Position numbers and translations under genes: made by a program. Of a stretch of DNA of 7,179 bases, positions 1 to 5,885 are shown piece after piece; the stretch's first letter is position 1, and every line of letters begins with the position of its first letter. The notes below the pieces were generated by a model that saw only the letters and a program-made list of their open reading frames with translations, did not search any database and was not told the DNA's origin. The stretch is from JBBQKF01 sp038326615. GTDB taxonomy: Bacteria; Bacillota; Clostridia; Saccharofermentanales; UBA5734. The stretch spans positions 1 to 7,179 of the forward strand of contig JBBQKF010000124.1 of NCBI GenBank assembly GCA_038326615.1, written 5' to 3'.

Positions 1-789
1 TTCATTCTTATTTTTGACTATATTCTCTTCATTATCTTTGTGTTTGTGTTTGTTTCGCATTCTTAAAATAATAATGCCAGCGATAGCGCCTATCCATATT
101 GAAAACAAAAGTGCAACAATAGTTTTTTGAAGTCCCAGAAACAGCCCCGCAAAAAGCATAAGCTTTACATCTCCAAATCCCATTCCCTCTTTCTTATAAA
201 AAACACGCCCTAAAACATCAACTAGAAGCATGCACCCCGCACCTACCAAGGCTCCAATAACTGCATTTTGCCATGGGAACGCCTTAAATAAGTTAAACAG
301 CATTGTAAATGAAAAATTATTCTTGATAGTAATTATTTTGATTACAGTCATCCAAATTGGTTCAAACATATATAATATTGATAGAATCAACCCGATTACA
401 ATAAATCTATCAGGAATAATCCTATGATCAATATCGATGAAAGTTATAATAATCATTATCGATATAAAAATCAAAACGAATAGGAGGTCCCATGATATCG
501 AATATTTAATGTAAGATAATAGAAATAAAAATCCCGTCAATAGTTCGATCAAAGGATATCTATAGGATATTGGAGATTTGCAATATCTGCATTTACGACC
601 AAGCATGACCCAACTTAAAACTGGTATGAGATCAAGTGGAGCTAGAACCTGATTACAGTTGCCACAATGTGACGGAGGATTAATAATAGACTTCCCCTCT
701 GGAATACGGTAGATACAGACATTATAAAATGAGCCTAGCACTAGGCCGAAAATGAAAATTATAGTGCCGATGTAAATATTCCAAAACAT
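1..789 (-). CDS. pilD: Prepilin peptidase / N-methyltransferase PilD, 3' end outside window
   Basis: Membrane aspartyl protease that cleaves the leader of type IV prepilins after the Gly of the KKKKG-F junction and normally also N-methylates the new N-terminus. I translated the frame starting at 789. It is open for 263 codons to base 1, so it lacks a stop here, but all family landmarks are present. These are an N-terminal membrane segment (about 5-25), a cytoplasmic methyltransferase domain with two CxxC zinc pairs (C42/C45 and C67/C70), the first catalytic-Asp region FIDIDHRIIPD (117-127), and the second, EGMGFGDVKL (201-210), carrying the GxGD signature with D207. Several hydrophobic helices lie between. 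The tail after about 243 is Lys/Asn-rich and cytoplasmic-looking, so few residues should be missing. A good Shine-Dalgarno (TAAGGGG) lies just upstream of the ATG. It is in the same orientation as pilA and is the expected processing enzyme for it. Confidence 0.95.
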   Translation of the reverse strand, partial: MFWNIYIGTIIFIFGLVLGSFYNVCIYRIPEGKSIINPPSHCGNCNQVLAPLDLIPVLSWVMLGRKCRYCKSPISYRYPLIELLTGFLFLLSYIKYSISWDLLFVLIFISIMIIITFIDIDHRIIPDRFIVIGLILSILYMFEPIWMTVIKIITIKNNFSFTMLFNLFKAFPWQNAVIGALVGAGCMLLVDVLGRVFYKKEGMGFGDVKLMLFAGLFLGLQKTIVALLFSIWIGAIAGIIILRMRNKHKHKDNEENIVKNKNE

Positions 790-803
790 TATTTGCCCCT
801 TAA

Positions 804-834
804 AATATTTCAATTAATGATTAGTTGAAATATT
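804..834. repeat. 10-bp perfect inverted repeat in the pilD leader
   Basis: AATATTTCAA (804-813) and TTGAAATATT (825-834) form a perfect inverted repeat around an 11-base AT-rich spacer. On the minus strand it ends only a few bases before the pilD Shine-Dalgarno and lies at or just after the predicted start of transcription. It could be an operator or a leader hairpin limiting access to the ribosome site. It lacks the GC-rich stem of an intrinsic terminator. The symmetry is visible; the function is inferred. Confidence 0.5.
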
Positions 835-837
835 AAT

Positions 838-866
838 ATTCTATCCAATTTTTAGCTTTATTTAAA
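838..866 (-). promoter_or_regulatory. Weak candidate promoter for pilD
   Basis: On the minus strand TTTAAA (861-866, 4 of 6 to the -35 consensus) is followed after 17 bases by TAGAAT (838-843, 5 of 6 to the -10 consensus). The -35 overlaps the U-tract of the pilA terminator. It would give pilD its own low-level transcription after pilA transcripts end, although read-through of the terminator is another route. In such AT-rich DNA a chance match is quite possible. Confidence 0.35.
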
Positions 867-894
867 AAAACTCCCAACTTTACGTCAGGAGTTT
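864..894 (-). terminator. Intrinsic terminator of pilA
   Basis: On the minus strand, 23 bases after the pilA stop, AAACTCC (894-888) pairs with GGAGTTT (874-868). Inside it TGAC can pair with GTTG through two G-U wobbles, giving an 11-bp stem with a 5-base GTAAA loop, and a run of seven T's (870-864) overlaps the end of the stem. This is a textbook rho-independent terminator and separates pilA from pilD. Confidence 0.85.
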
Positions 895-917
895 GATTGT
901 AATAATTTTTAAATTAA

Positions 918-1274
918 TTAAATTTTGTTCTTGTTTGTTACAGAAGCAACACCACCTGCAATTGTTATTCTTGGTAAGACCTTTGCTAAATCAATGTCTG
1001 TTTTAGGCATCAAATTTGCGGTTGTAAGAACTGTAAGATTTGTAGTTGCAGTTAAAACTCCATCGGCTATAGCTGTTGGTTTTGTCGCGTTATAAATATT
1101 TATAGCATTGACAAATTCAGATGCTGCCGCTACCTCAGTTGCTATATTAGCTTTATCCATAATCCCGATAAAATTAGGTACTGCTACTGCGGCTAAGATT
1201 GCTAAGATTGCGATAACCACGATAAGTTCGATAAGTGTAAAACCCTTTTTCTTCTTGTTGTTTTTCATTTTCAT
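918..1274 (-). CDS. pilA: Type IV major prepilin, PilA-like
   Basis: Structural subunit of the T4P fibre, made as a prepilin in the membrane and processed by PilD. The class III signal is clear: a short basic leader MKMKNNKKKKG, then FTLIELIVVIAILAI, with cleavage expected between G11 and F12 and the conserved Glu at mature position 5. I place the start at 1274 (118 residues), not at the upstream in-frame ATG at 1289. GGAGG at 1287-1283 lies 8 bases before the 1274 ATG, whereas the 1289 ATG has no ribosome site and would encode the Shine-Dalgarno as part of the protein. The mature pilin is small (107 residues), Ala/Thr-rich, without cysteine and hence without the disulphide-bound D-region of proteobacterial pilins. 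It ends in a basic tail NKNKI. It has its own strong promoter and terminator, which fits a highly expressed monocistronic gene. A minor pilin or pseudopilin role is possible but less likely given that promoter. Confidence 0.92.
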   Translation of the reverse strand: MKMKNNKKKKGFTLIELIVVIAILAILAAVAVPNFIGIMDKANIATEVAAASEFVNAINIYNATKPTAIADGVLTATTNLTVLTTANLMPKTDIDLAKVLPRITIAGGVASVTNKNKI

Positions 1275-1282
1275 AGTCTTTT

Positions 1283-1287
1283 CCTCC
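1283..1287 (-). promoter_or_regulatory. pilA ribosome binding site that decides the start
   Basis: GGAGG on the minus strand followed by 8 bases (AAAAGACT) and ATG at 1274-1272. The spacing is ideal for this ATG. The ATG at 1289 overlaps the site itself and cannot use it. Confidence 0.85.
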
Positions 1288-1333
1288 ATTTAATTTAATT
1301 GTGTCATATAGCACATAATGATTTTGTATCTAC

Positions 1334-1362
1334 ATAATATTCCTGAGATTTATTTTTGTCAA
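1334..1362 (-). promoter_or_regulatory. Strong sigma-A-type promoter of pilA
   Basis: On the minus strand TTGACA (1362-1357, a perfect -35) is followed after exactly 17 bases by TATTAT (1339-1334, 5 of 6 to TATAAT). Transcription should start near 1327 and leave an approximately 50-base leader before the pilA ATG at 1274. It is the best promoter in the window and lies in the 193-base gap between pilC and pilA. I see no convincing terminator for pilC in that gap, so some read-through from the pilBTC operon is likely as well. Confidence 0.88.
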
Positions 1363-1467
1363 TAGTGTTTTGGGTATGTTTATGTAATGTAGGATTTTTG
1401 TATTTTAATTGTAGTCATAATGTAACACTATAATTTCTTTTGTTGTTGAACTTAGTCTTTTTGCAAA

Positions 1468-2676
1468 TTACCCAATCATGTCGTACATACCAAACATCGG
1501 TAATAATATTGATAAAATTATTGTAAGAACAATTCCTCCCATAATTACAATTATTACTGGTTCCATTAATGCTGTGAGTCTAGTGGTTGCTGTGTCAGCT
1601 TCACTTTCGTAGAAGTCGGCTGTTTGATTTAGAAGTTCATCGAGTGTTCCGGCCTCTTCTCCTAAAGCAGTCATCTGAATTACCATTGGAGAGAAAATAT
1701 TAAGGGCTTTGAGAGGCTGCGCTAATCCTTTACCTGATCTTACTTCGTTAATTAGCGAATGAACGCCCTTACTAACGTAAGCATTACCAACACTTTTCGA
1801 CGTGATTTCTATTGTTTGAGTAAGTGAAATACCAGCACTCAATAGAGTAGACATATTCATTGTGTACCGTGATGTTACGATTTTGAGAAGCAATTTGCCC
1901 ATTACAGGAATTCTAAGCTTGAATCGGTCAAAGCTAAGCCTTACATTCTCAACCTTCAAAACTGTCCGTATTGAAACAACTAAAGTAATCATTCCTAAAA
2001 TGACAAATAGTAAATTGTGGGACATGAAGTTCCCAAGTCCGAGCATCATTTTTGTTAGAAAAGGAAGTTCTTTGCCACTAGAAGCATACATGCCTGAGAA
2101 CGTTGGAACAACAGCAACCAGTAGAAATATTACAACCAATAACGCTACAATACTTAACACCGCAGGATATATCATGGCACTTTTCACTTTTTGTGAGAGC
2201 TTGTAATCCTTAGTTAGTGATACTCCCATCCTTTGAAGAGCACCGTCAAGGTTACCAGATGCTTCTCCGGCTTCGAGCATCGAAAGAAATAATTCTGGGA
2301 AACGTTTGGCATTATCACGGAATGCTGCAGATACACTCGTTCCTTTCTGAATTTTCTCATAGACATCCTTAAGAACCATCTTCATTTTTTTACTTTCGGT
2401 TTGTGCGGACATTATTTCGAGTGCCTGGAGAATTGAAACACCTGCTTTAAGAACAACGGAAAATTGGTTGCAGAAGATTGCAAGATCATTAATTTTGATC
2501 TTGGGTGATAATTCAATTTCACCTTTCTTTTCTTTTTCTACTAGTAAAGAAATTTCCTTGGAATAATACCCTTTAGTGCGGAGAGCTTCCTCAGCATTTA
2601 TCTGATTGTTACCCTCAATTACACCAATTTGTTCACTTCCAGCAATATTAATTGCTTTGTAACGATACTTAGGCAT
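1468..2676 (-). CDS. pilC: Type IV pilus inner-membrane platform protein PilC
   Basis: Polytopic membrane protein on which the PilB and PilT hexamers act to insert or remove pilin subunits. At 402 residues it has the usual family length and the two tandem T2SS-F domains: one at about 67-190 (FCNQFSVVLKAGVSIL, then FPELFLSMLEAGEASGNLD) and a second copy at about 270-395 (YTMNMSTLLSAGISLTQ, then FSPMVIQMTALGEEAGTLDE). Three hydrophobic segments are visible at about 168-192, 221-240 and 372-396. The N-terminal MPKYRYKAINIAG is typical of PilC/GspF. The gene starts 17 bases after pilT, is preceded by AAGGAA/GGTGAG purine stretches, and is the last gene of the pilBTC cluster. The neighbouring pilT and a prepilin with a T4P-like leader argue for a pilus rather than a type II secretion role. 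Confidence 0.95.
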   Translation of the reverse strand: MPKYRYKAINIAGSEQIGVIEGNNQINAEEALRTKGYYSKEISLLVEKEKKGEIELSPKIKINDLAIFCNQFSVVLKAGVSILQALEIMSAQTESKKMKMVLKDVYEKIQKGTSVSAAFRDNAKRFPELFLSMLEAGEASGNLDGALQRMGVSLTKDYKLSQKVKSAMIYPAVLSIVALLVVIFLLVAVVPTFSGMYASSGKELPFLTKMMLGLGNFMSHNLLFVILGMITLVVSIRTVLKVENVRLSFDRFKLRIPVMGKLLLKIVTSRYTMNMSTLLSAGISLTQTIEITSKSVGNAYVSKGVHSLINEVRSGKGLAQPLKALNIFSPMVIQMTALGEEAGTLDELLNQTADFYESEADTATTRLTALMEPVIIVIMGGIVLTIILSILLPMFGMYDMIG

Positions 2677-2693
2677 AAACTCACCATTCCTTT

Positions 2694-3758
2694 CTAATTA
2701 ATATGAAGGTTGTGCTTAATATAGTCCTGATCTACACAATAAATCATCAAATCCTCACAAGTTATTTTATTTGTTTTATATAGTTTCAAAAGGGAATTAT
2801 CCATTGTAATCATTCCACTAGAACCACTAGATACAATTGTATTATTAATTTGAGGGGTTTTAGCTTCCCGTATCAGATTTCTTATTGCAGGATTTGTAAA
2901 CATTATTTCAATTGCCACTTCCCTGCCTTTTCCGTCAATTCTTGGTATCAATTGTTGTGATACAACTCCTTGCAAAGTCATTGAAAGTTGCGTTCTGATT
3001 TGTTGTTGCTGGTTTGGAGGAAAGACATCAATGATTCTGTCAATAGTCTTAGCAGCGCCAACTGTGTGAAGTGTAGAAAATACAAGATGCCCTGTCTCAG
3101 CAGCTGTTAACGCAATTGCCATTGAATCATAATCTCGCATTTCACCGATAAGAATAACATCTGGATCCTCACGAAGAGCAGCTTTTAAGGCACTATTATA
3201 ACTTTGAGTATCAAGTCCTATTTCTCTTTGATTTACAATTCCTTTATCATGTTTGTGTAGAAATTCAATTGGGTCTTCAAGTGTAAGGATATGACAATCC
3301 CTCTCATGATTAATAATGTCAATTAATGTTGCAAGCGTAGTAGATTTACCACTTCCTGTAGGGCCTGTTACAAGAACAATTCCATAGTTTTTCCTAGTAA
3401 ATTCTTTGATTTGTGGAGGAAGCCCAAGTTGTTCTATTGTTAGCATTGTAGAATCAATATTACGCATTGATATCGCATAAGATCCCCTCTGGCGAAAAAC
3501 ATTAACACGAAATCTTGATTTCCCGGTGATCGATATTGAAGTGTCTACTTCGCCTCGAAGCTTAAGCTTTTCAATCTGAGACTCACTAAGAAACTTCTTA
3601 ATACACGCCTCAATGTCTTCAGGTTTTATCTTCTCATCTCCAATTCTAATCATTCTTCCGTATACTCTTAGAATTGGTTGTGTTCCAACTGTAAGGTGTA
3701 AATCTGAGGCGTGCATTGTTTTACATTTGTCCATTAACTCCGTAAGATTAATTTCCAT
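2694..3758 (-). CDS. pilT: Type IV pilus retraction ATPase PilT
   Basis: Cytoplasmic hexameric secretion-superfamily ATPase that depolymerises the pilus, powering twitching and DNA uptake. The 354-residue length fits PilT and not PilB. Visible motifs are the N-terminal ASDLHLTVGTQPILRVYG (17-34), Walker A GPTGSGKST (132-140, K138), the Asp box TLEDPIEF (159-166), atypical Walker B DPDVILIGEMRD (198-209, E206), and the His box GHLVFSTLHT (223-232). The PilT-specific AIRNLIRE (291-298), needed for retraction in known PilTs, is intact, so this looks like a working retraction motor. It lacks the tetracysteine zinc site of PilB. AAGGAAG lies 9 bases before the ATG. It sits between pilB (29-base gap) and pilC (17-base gap), so all three should be co-transcribed. 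Confidence 0.96.
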   Translation of the reverse strand: MEINLTELMDKCKTMHASDLHLTVGTQPILRVYGRMIRIGDEKIKPEDIEACIKKFLSESQIEKLKLRGEVDTSISITGKSRFRVNVFRQRGSYAISMRNIDSTMLTIEQLGLPPQIKEFTRKNYGIVLVTGPTGSGKSTTLATLIDIINHERDCHILTLEDPIEFLHKHDKGIVNQREIGLDTQSYNSALKAALREDPDVILIGEMRDYDSMAIALTAAETGHLVFSTLHTVGAAKTIDRIIDVFPPNQQQQIRTQLSMTLQGVVSQQLIPRIDGKGREVAIEIMFTNPAIRNLIREAKTPQINNTIVSSGSSGMITMDNSLLKLYKTNKITCEDLMIYCVDQDYIKHNLHIN

Positions 3759-3787
3759 AATGATGGGCTTCCTTCCTAGTTTTCTAT

Positions 3788-5479
3788 TTATTCTTGCGTA
3801 AATGCTACTGCAATTGCTTCTTTGATGGATATTACCCCTTCATTAACGAGCCTTATGCATTCGTCTCTTATTGTCTTTATCTTATTTCTTGTTAAATAAT
3901 TGCTTATCTTGCTTGCGGCATCATCCTGCGGTATCAATTCCTTGACTTCACCTGTAACGGCCAATATTTCATGAACTGCAATTCTGCCTTTATTACCGGT
4001 ATTACCACAATTTCCACACCCTGTACCCATAAAAAATTTAATTTGTGTATCTGGCAAAAGGCCTATTGCCTTTATGTCAACTGGGTCAGGTGTGTGTTGT
4101 TTCCGACAGACCGGACAGATCTTTCTTACAAGTCTTTGGGCTATAACGCCAACAAGTGCAGCTGACAAAAGGTATGGCTCAACGCCCATGTCAAGTAGCC
4201 TTGATATAGTGCTTGGTGCATTATTGGTATGAATTGTTGATAAAACAAGATGACCCGTAATAGCTGCTCTTATAGCAATTTCAACTGTTTCCTGGTCACG
4301 GATTTCACCTATCATTATAATATCGGGGTCCTGTCTCAAGATTGAACGAAGACCAGTAACAAAGTCAAGTCCTGCTTTAGGATTAACCTGAACCTGATTA
4401 AGACCGTGAATCATGTATTCTACCGGATCTTCAACAGTTATGATATTCTCCGTCATTGTGTTTAATTCGCTTAACATCGTATAGAGTGTTGTAGACTTAC
4501 CACTTCCCGTAGGTCCAGTAACTAAAATGATTCCGTGCGGGTTTTTAAGAAGCATATCAAATTTATCTAAGTTTTCTTTTGTAAATCCCAATGCTGCTTT
4601 CGGTTTAAGGAATGAATTTCTATCGAGAAGTCTTAAAACTGCCTTTTCCCCAAATACAGTCGGGAGCGTTGATATACGAACATCAATATTATGTCCTAGT
4701 ACATTTAGCTCACATCTGCCGTCCTGTGGGAGTCTTTTCTCTGCTATGTTAAGATTACCCATGATTTTGATACGTGTAAGCATTGCTGCATGGGCTTTCT
4801 GTGGTGTTGTGAGAATTTGTGATAATGAACCGTCAATACGAAGTCTTATTCTTACTTCATTCTCCATTGCTTCAAAGTGGATATCAGACGCACCATCATT
4901 GACTGCCTGCTCAAGTACAGAATTGATAAGACGTACTATTGGCGCATTTCCAACTGAATCTTCTTCAATATTCTGTACTTCCTTGGCAGCATCAAATAAA
5001 TTATTTTCTTTCTTAAAATCTTCAATAGCCTTCTCAGCACGAACATTTCCATATAATTCATCGATCGCTTGTATGATTGCTTTTTCTTTTGCAAAAAGGG
5101 GTAATATTCTCATTTTTGATACATTTTCGACGTCTTCAATAGCATGGAGGTTGAAAGGGTCTGACATCGCTACATGTAATTTATTATTAACAATCTTAAT
5201 TGGAATAAGGGAATATCTTCTCGCGATGATATCAGGAACTTTAAGTGCCATTTCAACAGGTATTACTGTCCTTGCTAAATCTACAAAAGGTATTCCCATT
5301 TGAAATTCAAGAGCTTCATGTAGTTGTGTTTCTGTTAAAAATCCTAAATCAACTAGTATATCCCCGATTTGCTTCTTGCTTTGCGTATTTCTTTGAAAGC
5401 TCAAAGCGTCCTCAAGTTTACCTCTTGTTATTAATCCTGCCTCAACAAGTAGTTCCCCTATGTATTTTTTCTTCGGCAT
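3788..5479 (-). CDS. pilB: Type IV pilus extension ATPase PilB (GspE/MshE-like)
   Basis: Cytoplasmic hexameric ATPase that drives pilin polymerisation through PilC. The 563 residues have the normal PilB layout. An N-terminal MshEN-type domain (about 5-145) carries two 24-residue repeats, IGELLVEAGLI...ALSFQ (6-29) and IGDILVDLGFL...ALEFQ (37-60), then GIPFVDL (62-68). This is followed by the N2 domain with SDIHFE (198-203) and RLRIDG (212-217), and the ATPase core with Walker A GPTGSGKST (322-330, K328), Asp box TVEDPVEY (348-355), Walker B DPDIIMIGEIRD (384-395) and His box GHLVLSTIHT (409-418). A zinc-binding tetracysteine is formed by C455/C458 and C488/C491, which separates PilB/GspE from PilT. 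AAGGAGT precedes the ATG with about 9 bases between. It is the first gene of the pilBTC cluster. MshEN domains bind cyclic di-GMP in several PilB proteins; here the Arg of the RLG motif is replaced in both repeats. Confidence 0.96.
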   Translation of the reverse strand: MPKKKYIGELLVEAGLITRGKLEDALSFQRNTQSKKQIGDILVDLGFLTETQLHEALEFQMGIPFVDLARTVIPVEMALKVPDIIARRYSLIPIKIVNNKLHVAMSDPFNLHAIEDVENVSKMRILPLFAKEKAIIQAIDELYGNVRAEKAIEDFKKENNLFDAAKEVQNIEEDSVGNAPIVRLINSVLEQAVNDGASDIHFEAMENEVRIRLRIDGSLSQILTTPQKAHAAMLTRIKIMGNLNIAEKRLPQDGRCELNVLGHNIDVRISTLPTVFGEKAVLRLLDRNSFLKPKAALGFTKENLDKFDMLLKNPHGIILVTGPTGSGKSTTLYTMLSELNTMTENIITVEDPVEYMIHGLNQVQVNPKAGLDFVTGLRSILRQDPDIIMIGEIRDQETVEIAIRAAITGHLVLSTIHTNNAPSTISRLLDMGVEPYLLSAALVGVIAQRLVRKICPVCRKQHTPDPVDIKAIGLLPDTQIKFFMGTGCGNCGNTGNKGRIAVHEILAVTGEVKELIPQDDAASKISNYLTRNKIKTIRDECIRLVNEGVISIKEAIAVAFTQE

Positions 5480-5577
5480 TGTCGCTTACTCCTTATCATC
5501 ATAATAGTCCAAAAGAAGAAATGATATGCTGTTTTTATAAATAACATGCTTTTCATGCAATTTTCAGAGTTAACTTT

Positions 5578-5606
5578 ATAGTATCACTATTTGTAGTGTT
5601 TTACAA
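5578..5606 (-). promoter_or_regulatory. Candidate promoter of the pilB-pilT-pilC operon
   Basis: On the minus strand TTGTAA (5606-5601, 4 of 6) is followed after 17 bases by TACTAT (5583-5578, 4 of 6); TATAAA overlaps the -10. It would leave a leader of roughly 95 bases before pilB. Both boxes are only fair, which is compatible with an activator-dependent promoter, and the repeats beside it support regulation. Other AT-rich -10-like strings nearer pilB (TATTAT around 5504) lack a recognisable -35. Confidence 0.45.
5585..5598. promoter_or_regulatory. Dyad inside the pilB promoter spacer, possible operator
   Basis: CACTA (5585-5589) and TAGTG (5594-5598) are perfect inverted arms around a 4-base centre. 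The dyad lies entirely between the predicted -35 and -10 of the pilB promoter, a usual place for a repressor site. The arms are only 5 bp, so the evidence is modest. Confidence 0.35.
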
Positions 5607-5646
5607 TTTACAATTTGATTTCTGCAAACTTACAATTTGATTTCTG
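5601..5646. repeat. 17-bp direct repeat with 22-bp period upstream of pilB
   Basis: TTACAATTTGATTTCTG occurs exactly at 5608-5624 and again at 5630-5646, start to start 22 bases, about two turns of the helix. A partial third copy, TTACAATTT, lies at 5601-5609 and overlaps the predicted -35 of the pilB promoter. The arrangement on one helical face fits tandem binding sites for an activator of pilB or of the divergent gene. A recent small duplication is the alternative. Confidence 0.7.
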
Positions 5647-5834
5647 TCGTTATCACAAATTTTTGATTCAAATCCTATCGTTTAAGCAATTTAATATTCC
5701 ACATTTATACTATTTTGTGCTAAACTCTTTTATGTCTAAGCTTTTTTGATTGTTACTCATTGTTTATTAACATTATTTGATTTTACTAATCATACCTATA
5801 TTTGCTCTTATTTACTCAAAATTAACAAAATGTA
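5647..5834. other. AT-rich remainder of the divergent intergenic region
   Basis: The gap between pilB and the plus-strand oxidoreductase is about 400 bases. Beyond the pilB promoter and repeats I see no gene, no RNA gene and no convincing terminator in this part. It is very AT-rich. A promoter for the plus-strand gene must lie here or slightly further right. Candidates such as TTAACA (5822-5827) with TAGAAT (5849-5854) have a 21-base spacer, too long to call. Confidence 0.5.
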
Positions 5835-5875
5835 TTGATCAAATGTGATAGAATTATGAGAGCCATTTACTTTTC

Positions 5876-5881
5876 AGGAGG
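5876..5881 (+). promoter_or_regulatory. Ribosome binding site that sets the oxidoreductase start
   Basis: AGGAGG followed by four bases (ATTT) and ATG at 5886. The frame is open further upstream to a TTG at 5835, but those extra 17 codons lack a ribosome site, and the Rossmann strand of this family normally begins within about ten residues of the N-terminus, as it does from 5886. Confidence 0.85.
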
Positions 5882-5885
5882 ATTT

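Noticed and set aside
230..427. 65-residue plus-strand frame
   Set aside because: Antisense to pilD, which carries all its catalytic motifs on the minus strand.
1275..1289. Upstream ATG giving pilA five extra residues (MEEKT)
   Set aside because: The codons for these residues contain the GGAGG ribosome site of the ATG at 1274, and no site precedes 1289.
1420..1450. Possible pilC terminator between pilC and pilA
   Set aside because: The best stem in the gap is a broken 8-bp AT-rich pairing without a T-run on the minus strand.
4527..5303. 258-residue open frame on the plus strand
   Set aside because: It lies wholly antisense to pilB, whose motifs are unmistakable. It is Ser/Ile-rich without any domain and has no ribosome site.
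5245..5544. 99-residue plus-strand frame reaching into the divergent region
   Set aside because: Mostly antisense to the pilB N-terminus. It lacks recognisable motifs or a ribosome site.
5601..5646. CRISPR-like repeat
   Set aside because: Only two full copies with a 5-base gap, so there are no spacers; better read as tandem binding sites or a small duplication.
5835..5885. TTG start adding 17 residues to the oxidoreductase
   Set aside because: No ribosome site there. AGGAGG lies directly before ATG 5886, and the Rossmann fold begins right after it.
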